A DNA stretch of 58,051 bases, from NCBI GenBank assembly GCA_020634435.1, contig JACKBS010000001.1, positions 1 to 58,051 on the forward strand, read 5' to 3'. Source of the stretch: Ardenticatenaceae bacterium. Lineage in GTDB: Bacteria; Chloroflexota; Anaerolineae; Promineifilales; Promineifilaceae. Shown here piece after piece: positions 7,525 to 16,555 of the stretch (its first letter is position 1; the number at the start of each line of letters is the position of its first letter). The position numbers were made by a program, and so were the translations under genes. The notes beneath the pieces are model-generated. The model saw only the letters and a program-made list of their open reading frames with translations, did no database searches and was not told where the DNA came from.

Positions 7525-8937
7525 TCATTCCTCCACGCTGGTTTGCGCTTGTACCGGTAGAAAAATTGGCAGGCGGACAGCGGGTAAGCCAAGGACAATA
7601 TCGTTATTGAGCTCCCCCGCGCGGACACGTGCCGACCAACCCGGCACAAACGGCACGATGAGCTGAGCAACCTGCTCGGTTGCAAGTTCAAAGATGACTT
7701 CTCCCTGAAGGTTGGTGAACACCTGCGCCAGACGCTGTCCCTGGGCATCCACGGCCAATACGCTGACATTGGCCACCCCTTCACCGGGACCAGGTTGGCG
7801 ATCATTGTTGGCATCGTAATAGATGAGCAGGCGAATACGTGTTTGCGGCAGCACCTCCTGCGGCATGACCTCACCCAGATAGGTCCAGGTGAGCGACATC
7901 GGGGATGTTGTGGCAAAAGGTGTACTTACAGGGGTTGCCGTTGGGTTTACAGTCACTGGGCTAGCTGCGCCATTCCCTGGCTGCGCAACCGGGCTGGTAT
8001 TTTCCTGACAGAGCAGGGTGTATGAGCCAATCCCCCCACCGCGTGCTTGCACCCGTATGAGCGTATTCACCTCGATGGCGCTGATCCAAGTCGTAAACGA
8101 ATCGATGCGACCCGGTGCCCGATCATCGTTTTCGGCAAGGATCGGGGCGCCGCTATCCAGCCCCATATCACTCACGGTGAGTAAGGTGTCAACGGTATCC
8201 GTGGTGGTCTCACAGCTGTAGCGCCGCCCTGCCTTGGCCAAGAAGGAGAAATAATCGATGTCTCCTTCACCCAGGGTATAGGTGGCCTGGCTGCCAGCGG
8301 TCAGGGGTTTGGCTGCCTCAGGTTGATTATTGGGTTCGGCCGCGTCCGGCGGCAGCAGCGGTGTGGGTGAAGGTGTCGGAGTTGCCGTCGGCAGCATCGT
8401 GGCTGTGGGAGACGGCATGGCTAAGCTGACAGACAACTCATATTCACCGTCCAGGTGCGTCGCTTTACGCACAGCCAGCACATACCAACCCTCCGCCGGT
8501 GCGGTAAAATCGAGTTGGGAACTCACCTCCAGCAGGGAACGGTCGTCGTTTTCAACCCGCAATTCCCCCTGCCAGTAAAGCGCCAGATGGGTATCTACGC
8601 CGTCAGCAACGGCCGTTTCCACGACGACCATTTGGCCAGCTTTAAGATAGCCGGTAAAGAAATCCACATCCCCGCCAATTAAGGTTAAGGCAGTCTCAAC
8701 CGTGAAACCAATTGGCTGCGCCGTATCAGCCGTGTCGTTTGGCTCAAAACGGTCGGGAAGCGGCCCACCCGGTAACGTCGGCGTGACAAACTCTCCCACT
8801 GGGGTCCCTGTTGGCGTAAGCGCAATGACAACAGGCGTTGGATTGAGCCCATCGGCTCGTACCAATATCTGCCCGGCAAAAAACCAGACGGCGACAGAAA
8901 GGGATAGCAGCCCAAGCAATATAAATCTACGCTTCAT
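7525..8937 (-). CDS. secreted protein with two PPC domains and a SdrD-B-like domain
   Basis: 470 residues with a signal peptide (KRRFILLGLLSLSVAVWFF). Two bacterial pre-peptidase C-terminal (PPC) domains follow. The first begins at FEPNDTADTAQPI and runs through GDVDFFTGYLKAGQ to WYVLAV. The second begins at AAEPNNQPEAAKPL and runs through EGDIDYFSFLAKAGRRY. Linkers are rich in Pro and Thr (PTATPTPSPTPLLPP). The C-terminal part has YYDANNDRQPGPGEGVANVSV, a calcium-binding SdrD-B/carboxypeptidase-regulatory-like beta domain. Such modules occur on exported adhesive or structural proteins. An excellent Shine-Dalgarno (GGAGGTGAGG) lies inside the end of the upstream gene, giving an 11-base overlap. 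The role in the secretion system is unknown; a surface exposed part of the channel or a mating-contact protein is plausible. Confidence 0.75.
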   Translation of the reverse strand: MKRRFILLGLLSLSVAVWFFAGQILVRADGLNPTPVVIALTPTGTPVGEFVTPTLPGGPLPDRFEPNDTADTAQPIGFTVETALTLIGGDVDFFTGYLKAGQMVVVETAVADGVDTHLALYWQGELRVENDDRSLLEVSSQLDFTAPAEGWYVLAVRKATHLDGEYELSVSLAMPSPTATMLPTATPTPSPTPLLPPDAAEPNNQPEAAKPLTAGSQATYTLGEGDIDYFSFLAKAGRRYSCETTTDTVDTLLTVSDMGLDSGAPILAENDDRAPGRIDSFTTWISAIEVNTLIRVQARGGGIGSYTLLCQENTSPVAQPGNGAASPVTVNPTATPVSTPFATTSPMSLTWTYLGEVMPQEVLPQTRIRLLIYYDANNDRQPGPGEGVANVSVLAVDAQGQRLAQVFTNLQGEVIFELATEQVAQLIVPFVPGWSARVRAGELNNDIVLGLPAVRLPIFLPVQAQTSVEE

Positions 8938-9226
8938 CTACCTCACCTCCAAACCCGGTGCACACAGTTTGAGACCGGGGGATATAATTGAGCGCCACTA
9001 GCGTTTGTGCCGGCGCCATGGCTTCGTCATTTTGCCAAAGGGGCAAAATATCAGCGGTTAACATCGTCAACTGTATTGCACCCCTTTCTAACAAGGCGGG
9101 GCCTACTTCCTGAAAAAAAGCTTCCTCTGAAAAGCGCTCAAAGAGGGGGCTTAACAGCCCTGGATTGGTGAGCACCGGGTCATACAAACAGGTCACCAGC
9201 AGCAGCTTTTGGTTGTGGATAATCAT
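8927..9226 (-). CDS. hypothetical 99-aa protein of the secretion operon
   Basis: Starts MIIHNQKLLLVTCLYDPV in a four-base ATGA overlap with the stop of the VirB6-like gene and overlaps the PPC gene by 11 bases. There is no signal peptide or clear membrane helix. The sequence is mixed hydrophobic with a Trp in LPLWQNDEAM. No family is recognised. Its coupling to both neighbours makes it a genuine gene. Confidence 0.6.
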   Translation of the reverse strand: MIIHNQKLLLVTCLYDPVLTNPGLLSPLFERFSEEAFFQEVGPALLERGAIQLTMLTADILPLWQNDEAMAPAQTLVALNYIPRSQTVCTGFGGEVDEA

Positions 9227-11967
9227 TCAGTTTCTCCTTGTGGAAGATTTGTGGGAACATCGCCGTCCGGGGACTGTGGCTGAGCCATAACGGTTTGGGG
9301 CATGATGAGCGTCTGGGGCAGAGCGGCCAGATTGGCCAACAACAGCTCTACATCGGTAGCGGCCACCCCTCGCCCCACCAGCGCTTGCTGGGCTTGCGGC
9401 CGCAGACCCTGTTCAATAAGCGCCACCAGACTGGCCAATACTTCAGGGGAGAGCGCCAGTTGCCTCGTTTCGTTTACAAGCTCGCGAATTAGCCCCGTTT
9501 GACCCCCAAAATGCACCGGCGTGTTCAGCTCCGCCAAAATGGGTTGTTCATTGACGGCCCCATCAGCGACCGAACGGCCGATCAGGCCCGCCAGCTCCTG
9601 CCGCGTAACGCGCCGCTGCGGCAGCAGCAACATATCCGCCACAGCAGCCAGCTGATCGGCCAACAAGGGTGTATTGGTCTGTTCCCGGATACTTTCCGCT
9701 GCCCTGCCCTGTTGAAATTCAGTGAATATGGCCGCATCATCCAGCTGATTGGCGCGGTAGTGGGCTACCAGATCGCCAGCCGCCGTTATCGCCTGCTGAA
9801 CTGCCTCTACACCATGATGTTGTACGGCCGTCTGTAACCGATCTGCATTTACCTGCCCCACATGGAAAACAAGCGCCTGGCGTGCCGTGCGCCCTGCTGG
9901 CATAGGATCTGCCAGGCGCGCCACCAGCTGCTGTACCGCCTGCTGCCGTGCCTCGGTAAAAGGCTCCAGGTGAAAAGAAGGTGCTGGCTCTCCGATTGGT
10001 GCCAAATGGGGTCCATCCACTGCTGGTGGAAAAGAATCCAGTTCTACTGTTTCCAGCGGCTGCTGAAGCCAGGCCGGAATGGGGCCATTGGTATCCAGCA
10101 AGGGGTGTGGCTCGTCTGTCTGCTGTTGGGTTGTCCCGTACCAACTTTCCGGCTGGTCGGCAAACCGTTCCGGGATTCGGGAAGATGGGCGACTGCCACT
10201 CCTCGACTGCGTACGAAGCGTGATGAGATCGTGTGCCTGCCCCCGGCTCATTTCTACAGGCATTTCAATTTGCCAGGATTGCAGCAGGGCAATCTGGTTT
10301 GACGTCGCGGGCTCCTGTCGCCATGCCGTTGTGCGAACTCGTTGCTGCGAGTATTCACTGCCAATTGTGGCTGGCAACCAATGACGGTTATACGAACCAT
10401 CTCCCGTCACCTCTTCAGGTACCTCGACAGAGGCAGCATCGTTCATAAAAGATGCCTCCCGACTGACACGACCCACCCCACCAATCTGGTCAAAAGCCGC
10501 GCGGAGTGAAGGCGAGGTACGCATCGCCATCCAGGGAGAAGAGCCGTAACCTGACATGACGGCCCCCGCCCGAAAGAAATCCAGGGTATCTGGTTCATGC
10601 GGCTGCGTCTGCCCCTCCCAGAAATTGCGGGTAAAGGTTCGCAATTCATGCGAGCCTTCTATTGCATGACGCACCGTTTCCGATTGCCCCAAAGCATAAC
10701 CTGCGACTGTTTTTAGCTGTCGAATACGGCTTTCCGTTTTTGCCGAGTCTGTCCCCAGATAGATGCTGTTTGCCTGTTGGTCCGCGCGTAAGGTAGCGGC
10801 CGTGGCCAGCAAGGCGCCGCCAGCGGCCAAGGCTGCGCCGCCGGTAGCGGCCGTCCCGACAGCGCCCAACGTATGGCCCAAAACCTGTTGTCCCGTTTGG
10901 ACCAGGGCCATGCCCCCGGCACCGCCAGTCATCAGGCTGCCACCAAACAGGTCAATTGCCGCAGCGGCCAGGCGCAGGGCACTTTTAATCCGCCACAAGA
11001 GAACGATAAAGACAAGAAAGCTGGCACCGATATATAAGCCGACGCCCTCTACTGCCGCCGCCAGCAGCAGACTGAGCATAATGGCGGTAATGATGACGCT
11101 CATCAATGTTTCAATGAGCAGATTCAAAAATTGGCGCAAATAGGCCCCGATAAAGGCCTGGGTGTATACAAAAAAGGCGAACACCATGGCAATGGGGGCG
11201 CCAGTGTAGAGAAACAGGGCGACGCCGGTTAGCGCCAGACGCAGAAAGTGCTCTGCAATAGCGGTCGGAATGGCCACAAAGGAGAAAAAGAGGCGTTCCA
11301 AACCGTCGTTTGCCAACGCCTTGGCCAGCTCCTGGTCTGCTTCATCGCTTAGATCGATGCTGGCAGGCTCGCCAAACGGGAAGTAGACAGCCTCAAACTC
11401 TACCGGAAATTCGCTGCTGTCCAGCTCATCTATATTCTGGACAAGCATGAAGGCGGCAACCAGATCGAAGCTACCAATGACGCCATCGCTGTTTACATCT
11501 CCCAAGGCGCCGGACAGACCCGCGTCTGTGCCATCCATGCCACCCGCGAAAATATCCCCTTCAGCGCCAGTCAGGACCGCCTGATCGATACCCGCGTTTA
11601 AGGCGTTGCGCAGCTCCTCCATCATCTCGATGACCAGGACCGGCGAAGAGAAAAAGGTGAAGGCAATCAGTCCGTACAGCAGCAGCTTGCTCGGATCGAC
11701 CCAGCGACTGGTCGGCACAATTTGGTTGAGCAGATACCACAGCCCAAGTGCCGTCAGCGCCAGGATAAACATGCCGCCCAACGGCGCCGCCAGGCTGTTC
11801 ACCAACAGCTGGATGAGATAGCTCACATTTTCCGTAAACCAGCTGTTAATCCCTTCGGTAATGATGGCAATGGAAAGTGCCGCCCGATTGATGGCCCACA
11901 TCAGCTGGGCTACGGCATATTGCAAAAAGTAAATGGCCTCGGAGAAAAGTCGTCCAGGATCAATCAT
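9223..11967 (-). CDS. VirB6/TrbL-like polytopic membrane protein
   Basis: About 914 residues from the ATG at 11965-11967, which has AAGGA upstream and overlaps the previous stop by eight bases. The frame itself extends to 12051 without a better signal. The first roughly 370 residues hold several membrane helices, including a block with TALGLWYLLN, ALTGVALFLYTGAPIAMVF, and a run of short-residue helices ending SFLVFIVLLWRIKSAL. This is the typical VirB6/TrbL core that forms part of the inner-membrane channel. Unusually, an outside loop contains GDVNSDGVIGSFDLVAAF, a dockerin/EF-hand-like calcium loop (D-x-N-x-D-G-x-I). The long C-terminal half is soluble, Gln/Ala-rich and probably cytoplasmic. 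The size and soluble tail are seen in VirB6 proteins of other elements. Confidence 0.7.
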   Translation of the reverse strand: MIDPGRLFSEAIYFLQYAVAQLMWAINRAALSIAIITEGINSWFTENVSYLIQLLVNSLAAPLGGMFILALTALGLWYLLNQIVPTSRWVDPSKLLLYGLIAFTFFSSPVLVIEMMEELRNALNAGIDQAVLTGAEGDIFAGGMDGTDAGLSGALGDVNSDGVIGSFDLVAAFMLVQNIDELDSSEFPVEFEAVYFPFGEPASIDLSDEADQELAKALANDGLERLFFSFVAIPTAIAEHFLRLALTGVALFLYTGAPIAMVFAFFVYTQAFIGAYLRQFLNLLIETLMSVIITAIMLSLLLAAAVEGVGLYIGASFLVFIVLLWRIKSALRLAAAAIDLFGGSLMTGGAGGMALVQTGQQVLGHTLGAVGTAATGGAALAAGGALLATAATLRADQQANSIYLGTDSAKTESRIRQLKTVAGYALGQSETVRHAIEGSHELRTFTRNFWEGQTQPHEPDTLDFFRAGAVMSGYGSSPWMAMRTSPSLRAAFDQIGGVGRVSREASFMNDAASVEVPEEVTGDGSYNRHWLPATIGSEYSQQRVRTTAWRQEPATSNQIALLQSWQIEMPVEMSRGQAHDLITLRTQSRSGSRPSSRIPERFADQPESWYGTTQQQTDEPHPLLDTNGPIPAWLQQPLETVELDSFPPAVDGPHLAPIGEPAPSFHLEPFTEARQQAVQQLVARLADPMPAGRTARQALVFHVGQVNADRLQTAVQHHGVEAVQQAITAAGDLVAHYRANQLDDAAIFTEFQQGRAAESIREQTNTPLLADQLAAVADMLLLPQRRVTRQELAGLIGRSVADGAVNEQPILAELNTPVHFGGQTGLIRELVNETRQLALSPEVLASLVALIEQGLRPQAQQALVGRGVAATDVELLLANLAALPQTLIMPQTVMAQPQSPDGDVPTNLPQGETE

Positions 11968-12694
11968 GACGCCCGTCCTTTTCTGCCAGGGAACTGCCAA
12001 TGAGTAGCTGCTTGTTTCTGCGGTGTGTCCACCAATAGATCCCAATACCAAGCAATGCCCCAGCTCCTACAAAAGGCCAGAGAGACAATAAGGCAGGTGA
12101 TGCTTCACTGTTCACGGTACCCGTCGTCGCTGCTCCGGTCGGTCCGGGGATACCGGACGGAGCGCTCGGTTTTGCTGACAGTGCGGACGTTGGCGTTGGC
12201 GACGGTTGAACGCCCCCTAGCAGCAGGTTGCCAGAGGGGATGACAGGCACGGGACGTGACTGTAAGGGGGCGGCATCAAAATACACATAGCCATCTTCAT
12301 GAAAAGTGAAGTGATACGTGATGGACACATCGCCCACGGTTATGCCCAATCCCGCCAATCCGCCTTCAGCCAGCGCCAACGCCGAAAGCCGATCCAGCGA
12401 TTGGGCGAAGCGAATCTCGTACAAGCCACGCGTGAGCGACCAGCTGCACTGACCAGATGCATCTGTCCGGCATGAGGCCAGCACAGGCTCTGGCTCTGGC
12501 AGGCGCGCCAGTTCAATTGGCTCTGCCACAACCGGCGTGCCATCTGCAAAGCGGAGCCTGACTGTTAAGATGACCTGTTCCTGCTGTGCGGTAGCAACGG
12601 GAACTGGCAAAAACATAAACAGCAGAACCGACAGAAGGTTGGTGAACTGCCCATTCAAACGGAAAAGGAGTCTGTTTCCTGGTTTTTGCGCCAT
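11960..12694 (-). CDS. exported protein with carboxypeptidase-regulatory-like domain and C-terminal TM
   Basis: 244 residues from the ATG at 12692-12694, which follows GAGGAGA; the longer upstream frame overlaps a small upstream gene and is unlikely. A signal peptide (LLSVLLFMFLPVPVATA) leads to a beta domain that looks like a CarbopepD-regulatory or Cna-B-like fold (VILTVRLRFADGTPV, CRTDASGQCSWSLTRGLYEIRF). Next come a Ser/Thr/Pro-rich linker, a membrane helix (SLWPFVGAGALLGIGIYW) and a short basic tail (THRRNKQ). It should thus be anchored with its beta domain outside. Start and stop both overlap neighbouring genes, so it belongs to the operon. The specific function is unknown. Confidence 0.65.
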   Translation of the reverse strand: MAQKPGNRLLFRLNGQFTNLLSVLLFMFLPVPVATAQQEQVILTVRLRFADGTPVVAEPIELARLPEPEPVLASCRTDASGQCSWSLTRGLYEIRFAQSLDRLSALALAEGGLAGLGITVGDVSITYHFTFHEDGYVYFDAAPLQSRPVPVIPSGNLLLGGVQPSPTPTSALSAKPSAPSGIPGPTGAATTGTVNSEASPALLSLWPFVGAGALLGIGIYWWTHRRNKQLLIGSSLAEKDGRHD

Positions 12695-12831
12695 CAATAT
12701 TTCTCCTCGCTCCGCCAGCGCGGCTGTCCGTTCATGTTCTTGGTGACCCGGCGCACGTATAAGGGGCGTCGGGGGTAAAATAAAATCACGAGAATGAGCA
12801 AAAATCCGCCACAAACGACCATCTCAATCAT
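12694..12831 (-). CDS. 45-aa single-TM protein
   Basis: A small gene: MIEMVVCGGFLLILVIL is a membrane helix, followed by a basic tail (FYPRRPLYVRRVTKNMNG, ending RSEEKY). Its ATG overlaps the stop of the primase gene in ATGA (12828-12831). Its TGA overlaps the ATG of the next gene at 12694. The double coupling and the complete use of the interval argue for a real gene. It may be a small membrane adaptor of the secretion channel; no family is recognised. Confidence 0.65.
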   Translation of the reverse strand: MIEMVVCGGFLLILVILFYPRRPLYVRRVTKNMNGQPRWRSEEKY

Positions 12832-13676
12832 TGCCCTTCTCCCAACAGCGCCTGGTGCCAGGCGATCAACTCGGCTAGGCCGCCCCCCGTTTCGTCGGCA
12901 AAGGCGTACCAGCCCCGTCCGTTGGCAGTTACCAGCAAACCGCCCAGACCTAAAAAGCGAACATCTCCATTTCGTTCCTCACGCTCCGGTACGCCAATGT
13001 AGCGACGGGCATATGTCAAACAGTTATCAACGTCCCGCAACGAGCCTGTTAACCGAATCTTTTTGTCAAAACCGTGCCGGGGCAGCCGTTTTGGCCGTTG
13101 GTCAAATTGACGCGACAGAGAAACAAGCGCCTGATACTGCTCTTCAGTCAAACGGGGTATCGCCGAATAGGTAGCCGGAGACAGAAAAAAGTACCGCTGA
13201 CCAGAAGGATGGCGGCTGCCAGCGCTAACCACCTGCCTTCCCTCCCCCAGGGTTTCGATAAACTTGTAAAGCTGTTTCCTCTGGTGTCTCCCCGCTGCAG
13301 ATTCGCCATATTTCCCCGCCAGCGTGCAGCCAGTCTGAATCTGTTGGGTGTAAAAATAGACGTGGTATCCGCGCCCGCTGCTCACGACAACAAGCGTCTG
13401 CTGCACAATCTGATTGGCCAAATGCAGCCAAAACGGAAAGATACGATCCGCTTCCTCATCGAAATCAAAAACGAGAAGCGATAAGCCGTTCCGCTGCTGG
13501 CCACAGCGAATACCAATATTGTTTCCCGCGGGCCAGACCCGTGTGTCCCACGGGGTATAAACGGTCGTTTGCCAACGACATAGTTGGGGGCGCTTGAGCT
13601 CAGCACCAGCAAGACCCAGCAGAACCGGGTGGAAGCCCAGAGCAATCAAGTGCGCTGCCTTTTGATTCGCCATCAT
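12828..13676 (-). CDS. Prim-Pol (archaeo-eukaryotic primase) family protein
   Basis: 282 residues. The N-terminal two thirds match the bifunctional primase/polymerase domain. NNIGIRCG is followed by LLVFDFDEEAD (the metal-binding D-x-D), then VVSSGRGYHVYFYT (the S-G-x-G-Y-H motif), then VVSAGSRHPSGQRYFFL, typical of the third motif. Enzymes of this family make primers for plasmid, phage or element replication. No helicase or winged-helix module follows, so only the catalytic core is present. An AGGGAGA sequence precedes two consecutive ATGs at 13671-13676. A primase inside a conjugation operon suggests complementary-strand synthesis in the recipient or donor after transfer, by analogy with plasmid TraC/Sog primases; that use is inference. 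Confidence 0.8.
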   Translation of the reverse strand: MMANQKAAHLIALGFHPVLLGLAGAELKRPQLCRWQTTVYTPWDTRVWPAGNNIGIRCGQQRNGLSLLVFDFDEEADRIFPFWLHLANQIVQQTLVVVSSGRGYHVYFYTQQIQTGCTLAGKYGESAAGRHQRKQLYKFIETLGEGRQVVSAGSRHPSGQRYFFLSPATYSAIPRLTEEQYQALVSLSRQFDQRPKRLPRHGFDKKIRLTGSLRDVDNCLTYARRYIGVPEREERNGDVRFLGLGGLLVTANGRGWYAFADETGGGLAELIAWHQALLGEGQ

Positions 13677-13753
13677 TTTCTCCCTTTATGGTATGGTTCA
13701 TTCACCACAAAATTCGTTGAACAACACACAACACCAGTGCCACTTGCTGCCAT

Positions 13754-15172
13754 TTATGGGGGAGGCCCTGGCCCTGCCCAAATAGCTGGATCGATCAAAT
13801 TGCCGTTCAGGTACACAATCCAGTGCAAATGGCTGCCAGTTGAACACCCGGTGCTGCCCATTTCAGCCACCGGCTGCCCGGCTGCCACGTCACCCCCGGT
13901 TGTCAGAAAATCACGAAGATGCCCAAAATAGTGCACCATGGCCGCCCCGCCGTTTCCCTGTCCGACAAGGCGCTGATAATTCCCCAGACCAAAATGAGGC
14001 GGCTGGGAACCAGCCATGTCTGAACAATCTGCTGTCGAACTGTCGGGACCGGCATAGGTAATCGTCCCGTCTATGGGAGACCAAACTATGGTGCCGGCAC
14101 TATTGGCAATATCAACGCCGTTATGAAACCAGGGACGATCCGCTGGACAACCAAATCCTTCACCCGATATGCCCGTATACAGCGAGTGACAACCAAAGCC
14201 ACGCGTGATAACCCCCGTTGTCGGCCATGAGCCGGACCCGCCACTGACCGGTGTGACGCCATCGTCGAGCAATACAGGGGTAGGCGGTGGTGGATGAACA
14301 GCATCGATGAAGGGGCCCAGTGGATCTGGTTCCAGATAAAACCAGACAGGCTGACCTCCCTCCAGAGGGAGATCCCAATGGGTGATTAAACCTAATTCCC
14401 GAACCGTTCCATTCGGCACAACAAAAGCCAAGACGAGGTCCCGCTGCTCATCGGGCAACAGTGGCGCAAGCTGCTGCACGGCATAATCAGGTAAACCACG
14501 CGCCAATAAAGGCTCATTTTGGGGAACCCACCGCCCTTGTACTATCTGCTCAACCGACCCTATCTCCTCGCCCAACCAAACCTCACGAATAAAGAAAAGA
14601 TCCGATAGCAGCACGGCTTTTTCTTCAGCTGTGAAGTTGGTCACCCGAACCGTTAAGAAATGGTAGGTAGCGTCAGCATCCTGCGGGCTGGGCATGGTTT
14701 CATGCCCTGTGATGCGAACCACGATCCCTTCTGCGCCGCCAATGTATACATCGCTGTGCATGTAAAAAGAGCCTATCCTGTAATATGGCGTCGTGGCCGG
14801 TTGTGGTGTTGTAAAACCAATAATGGGCAATCCCGGTGTGGTGGTAGGCGGCAGCTGCTCGCTCGGCGTTGCCGTTACCATCTGGGGAGTTGTGGTCACC
14901 CAATAAGGTGTTGCCGTCTGGGCGTTTTGCGGCGTGACCGTTGTCCAGTCGGGCGTGGTGGTCATGACAAACGGTGTCAGGCTTGGCGCGTAGACAGGCG
15001 TCGTGGAGCCGCTCAGGAACGTGACGGTTGGCAAAGGCTGATCCGTGGCCGCTGCCCAATAAATTGGATCATTTAATAACGCAGGGTTTTCCACCAAACC
15101 CGTCATGGTACAGCCGACACAGAGCAGTAGTGGCAAAAAGACAAACCCTGCCAACATCTGATTTTTTCTCAT
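13754..15172 (-). CDS. lipoprotein-like M23 (LytM) peptidoglycan peptidase
   Basis: 472 residues. The signal peptide (LAGFVFLPLLLCVGC) ends in an imperfect lipobox with Cys about 21. A Thr/Pro-rich stretch of repeated 'TTTP' segments follows, then a beta domain with TVRVTNFTAEEKAVLL (DUF4352-like in style). The C-terminal M23 domain has WFHNGVDIAN (H-x(3)-D metal site), VHYFGHLRDF and SHLHWIVYLNGN (H-x-H). All zinc ligands needed are visible, so it should cut peptidoglycan to make room for the secretion channel, as VirB1-type or M23 hydrolases do in other systems. Its start overlaps the upstream stop in ATGA. Confidence 0.85.
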   Translation of the reverse strand: MRKNQMLAGFVFLPLLLCVGCTMTGLVENPALLNDPIYWAAATDQPLPTVTFLSGSTTPVYAPSLTPFVMTTTPDWTTVTPQNAQTATPYWVTTTPQMVTATPSEQLPPTTTPGLPIIGFTTPQPATTPYYRIGSFYMHSDVYIGGAEGIVVRITGHETMPSPQDADATYHFLTVRVTNFTAEEKAVLLSDLFFIREVWLGEEIGSVEQIVQGRWVPQNEPLLARGLPDYAVQQLAPLLPDEQRDLVLAFVVPNGTVRELGLITHWDLPLEGGQPVWFYLEPDPLGPFIDAVHPPPPTPVLLDDGVTPVSGGSGSWPTTGVITRGFGCHSLYTGISGEGFGCPADRPWFHNGVDIANSAGTIVWSPIDGTITYAGPDSSTADCSDMAGSQPPHFGLGNYQRLVGQGNGGAAMVHYFGHLRDFLTTGGDVAAGQPVAEMGSTGCSTGSHLHWIVYLNGNLIDPAIWAGPGPPP

Positions 15173-16533
15173 GGTCGCTCTCCCGCAGTGTGAACCAGGG
15201 GCAGATAGCTGAGATGCCGCACGTAGAGATAATGGGTGGACCAGGCAGTTGTGAAAGCCGGGTTCGCTGAAGTTGACTGGACAAATGCTGTATTGATGAT
15301 TGTTTGTGGCGGTTTTCCGGTTACCAGCGCGGCATAGCGAAATGTACGACGATACGGCGCTGTTTCATCTCCAAACAAAATGGGTCGTAAATGCAGCGTC
15401 GTACCGGCCGTTGGCGGATATCCTTGGACCAGATGGCCCTCGCCACAGCAGGGCGCATAAGCGAACGTTGACCCTCTTTGCCCCACCCGATCCATCAGAC
15501 CGATGGTGTATCCTTGCGCAAGCAGCCGTGCCGGATCTGAAATATTGTCATAGATGTAAAACAGATGCCCCGCCAACTGATTAGGCAATCCTTGGCCAGG
15601 GTTGAGGACAAGGGCAATTGCGTGGCGCGCTGTCAGATTTGGCACATTGTATTGGGGAACGTCATGCCATTGAGCGTAAAAAACATCATAACCGGGTAAC
15701 AAGCCATGGAGAATGGCGGCATGCCAGCGACCAGCTGCCGTCGCATCGGCTGAGCGCCATAGACCGGCAAGGATGTAATCGGGGACAGATGGCGTCGGCA
15801 GCCAGGCATTTGTTGCATCATCTACGGCGAGGTTTCCAACGAGAGCGCCATTGATTGAAAGAGTTAGCTCACTCAGATTCTCGCCGTACACAGCTGCACT
15901 GTATCCATTCACCCCCAGATTGAAGGTGATGGCGACGTCTTTGCATCCCTGATCACCTGTGCGAAACGGCTCGCACAAATCTGGGACCCCAAAGGCAGCT
16001 AAATCCAGATAAGGAAGTGAAAATGCCGCAGGTTCAATGAGGTAATCCAGGTGTCCCGGTGCCAACTCGCCTTGCCAACTCAAAGTGCGGGTTTCCGGTT
16101 CATAGGTCAACTCAGAACCAACCTCAGGTAGATAGCGTAAAGTTGCCGGGAGCGTGTCCGTGAGCAGAAGCGTTTGCGTAATCGCTTCATAGTTTGTAAG
16201 GGTCAGCTCATAAACGGCCGTTTCGCCCCGACTTACGACCGCTGGCCCCATCTTTTGAATAATTGCAAATGGACTATCCGAGAGACTTTTTGCGTTTTGA
16301 CCCAATATCTCTTGTTGGGTCGTGGTTGATGACAAGATCCACGCTTCCGCAAAAGACGGCCGTGCAGAATCCCAAACGGATAAATCGATAACTGGCAGGT
16401 CAGCTTCTTCATGTACCAACCCATGCATTTGAGCCTGCGAATCCTCAACCGGCAAGCCGACGGACAGGAGCAGCAACAAGATAAAAAATGGCAGGAGGAA
16501 AGAAACAAACCGGATTGTTTGCTTGTTTTTCAT
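15169..16533 (-). CDS. exported protein with DUF11 repeat domain
   Basis: 454 residues. A signal peptide (FVSFLLPFFILLLLLSVG) is followed by a DUF11-type beta domain: IIQKMGPAVVSRGETAVYEL, then DTLPATLRYLPEV and TRTLSWQGEL. These domains are common in large cell-surface proteins of Chloroflexota and other bacteria. The rest (residues about 180-450) is beta-rich without a recognised family and ends in YVRHLSYLPLVHTAGERP. A TGGAGAAAAATA leader supports the start. It is translationally coupled to the M23 gene. Probably a surface or outer component; the function is unknown. Confidence 0.7.
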   Translation of the reverse strand: MKNKQTIRFVSFLLPFFILLLLLSVGLPVEDSQAQMHGLVHEEADLPVIDLSVWDSARPSFAEAWILSSTTTQQEILGQNAKSLSDSPFAIIQKMGPAVVSRGETAVYELTLTNYEAITQTLLLTDTLPATLRYLPEVGSELTYEPETRTLSWQGELAPGHLDYLIEPAAFSLPYLDLAAFGVPDLCEPFRTGDQGCKDVAITFNLGVNGYSAAVYGENLSELTLSINGALVGNLAVDDATNAWLPTPSVPDYILAGLWRSADATAAGRWHAAILHGLLPGYDVFYAQWHDVPQYNVPNLTARHAIALVLNPGQGLPNQLAGHLFYIYDNISDPARLLAQGYTIGLMDRVGQRGSTFAYAPCCGEGHLVQGYPPTAGTTLHLRPILFGDETAPYRRTFRYAALVTGKPPQTIINTAFVQSTSANPAFTTAWSTHYLYVRHLSYLPLVHTAGERP

Positions 16534-16555
16534 TATTTTTCTCCAGTAGAAAGGG

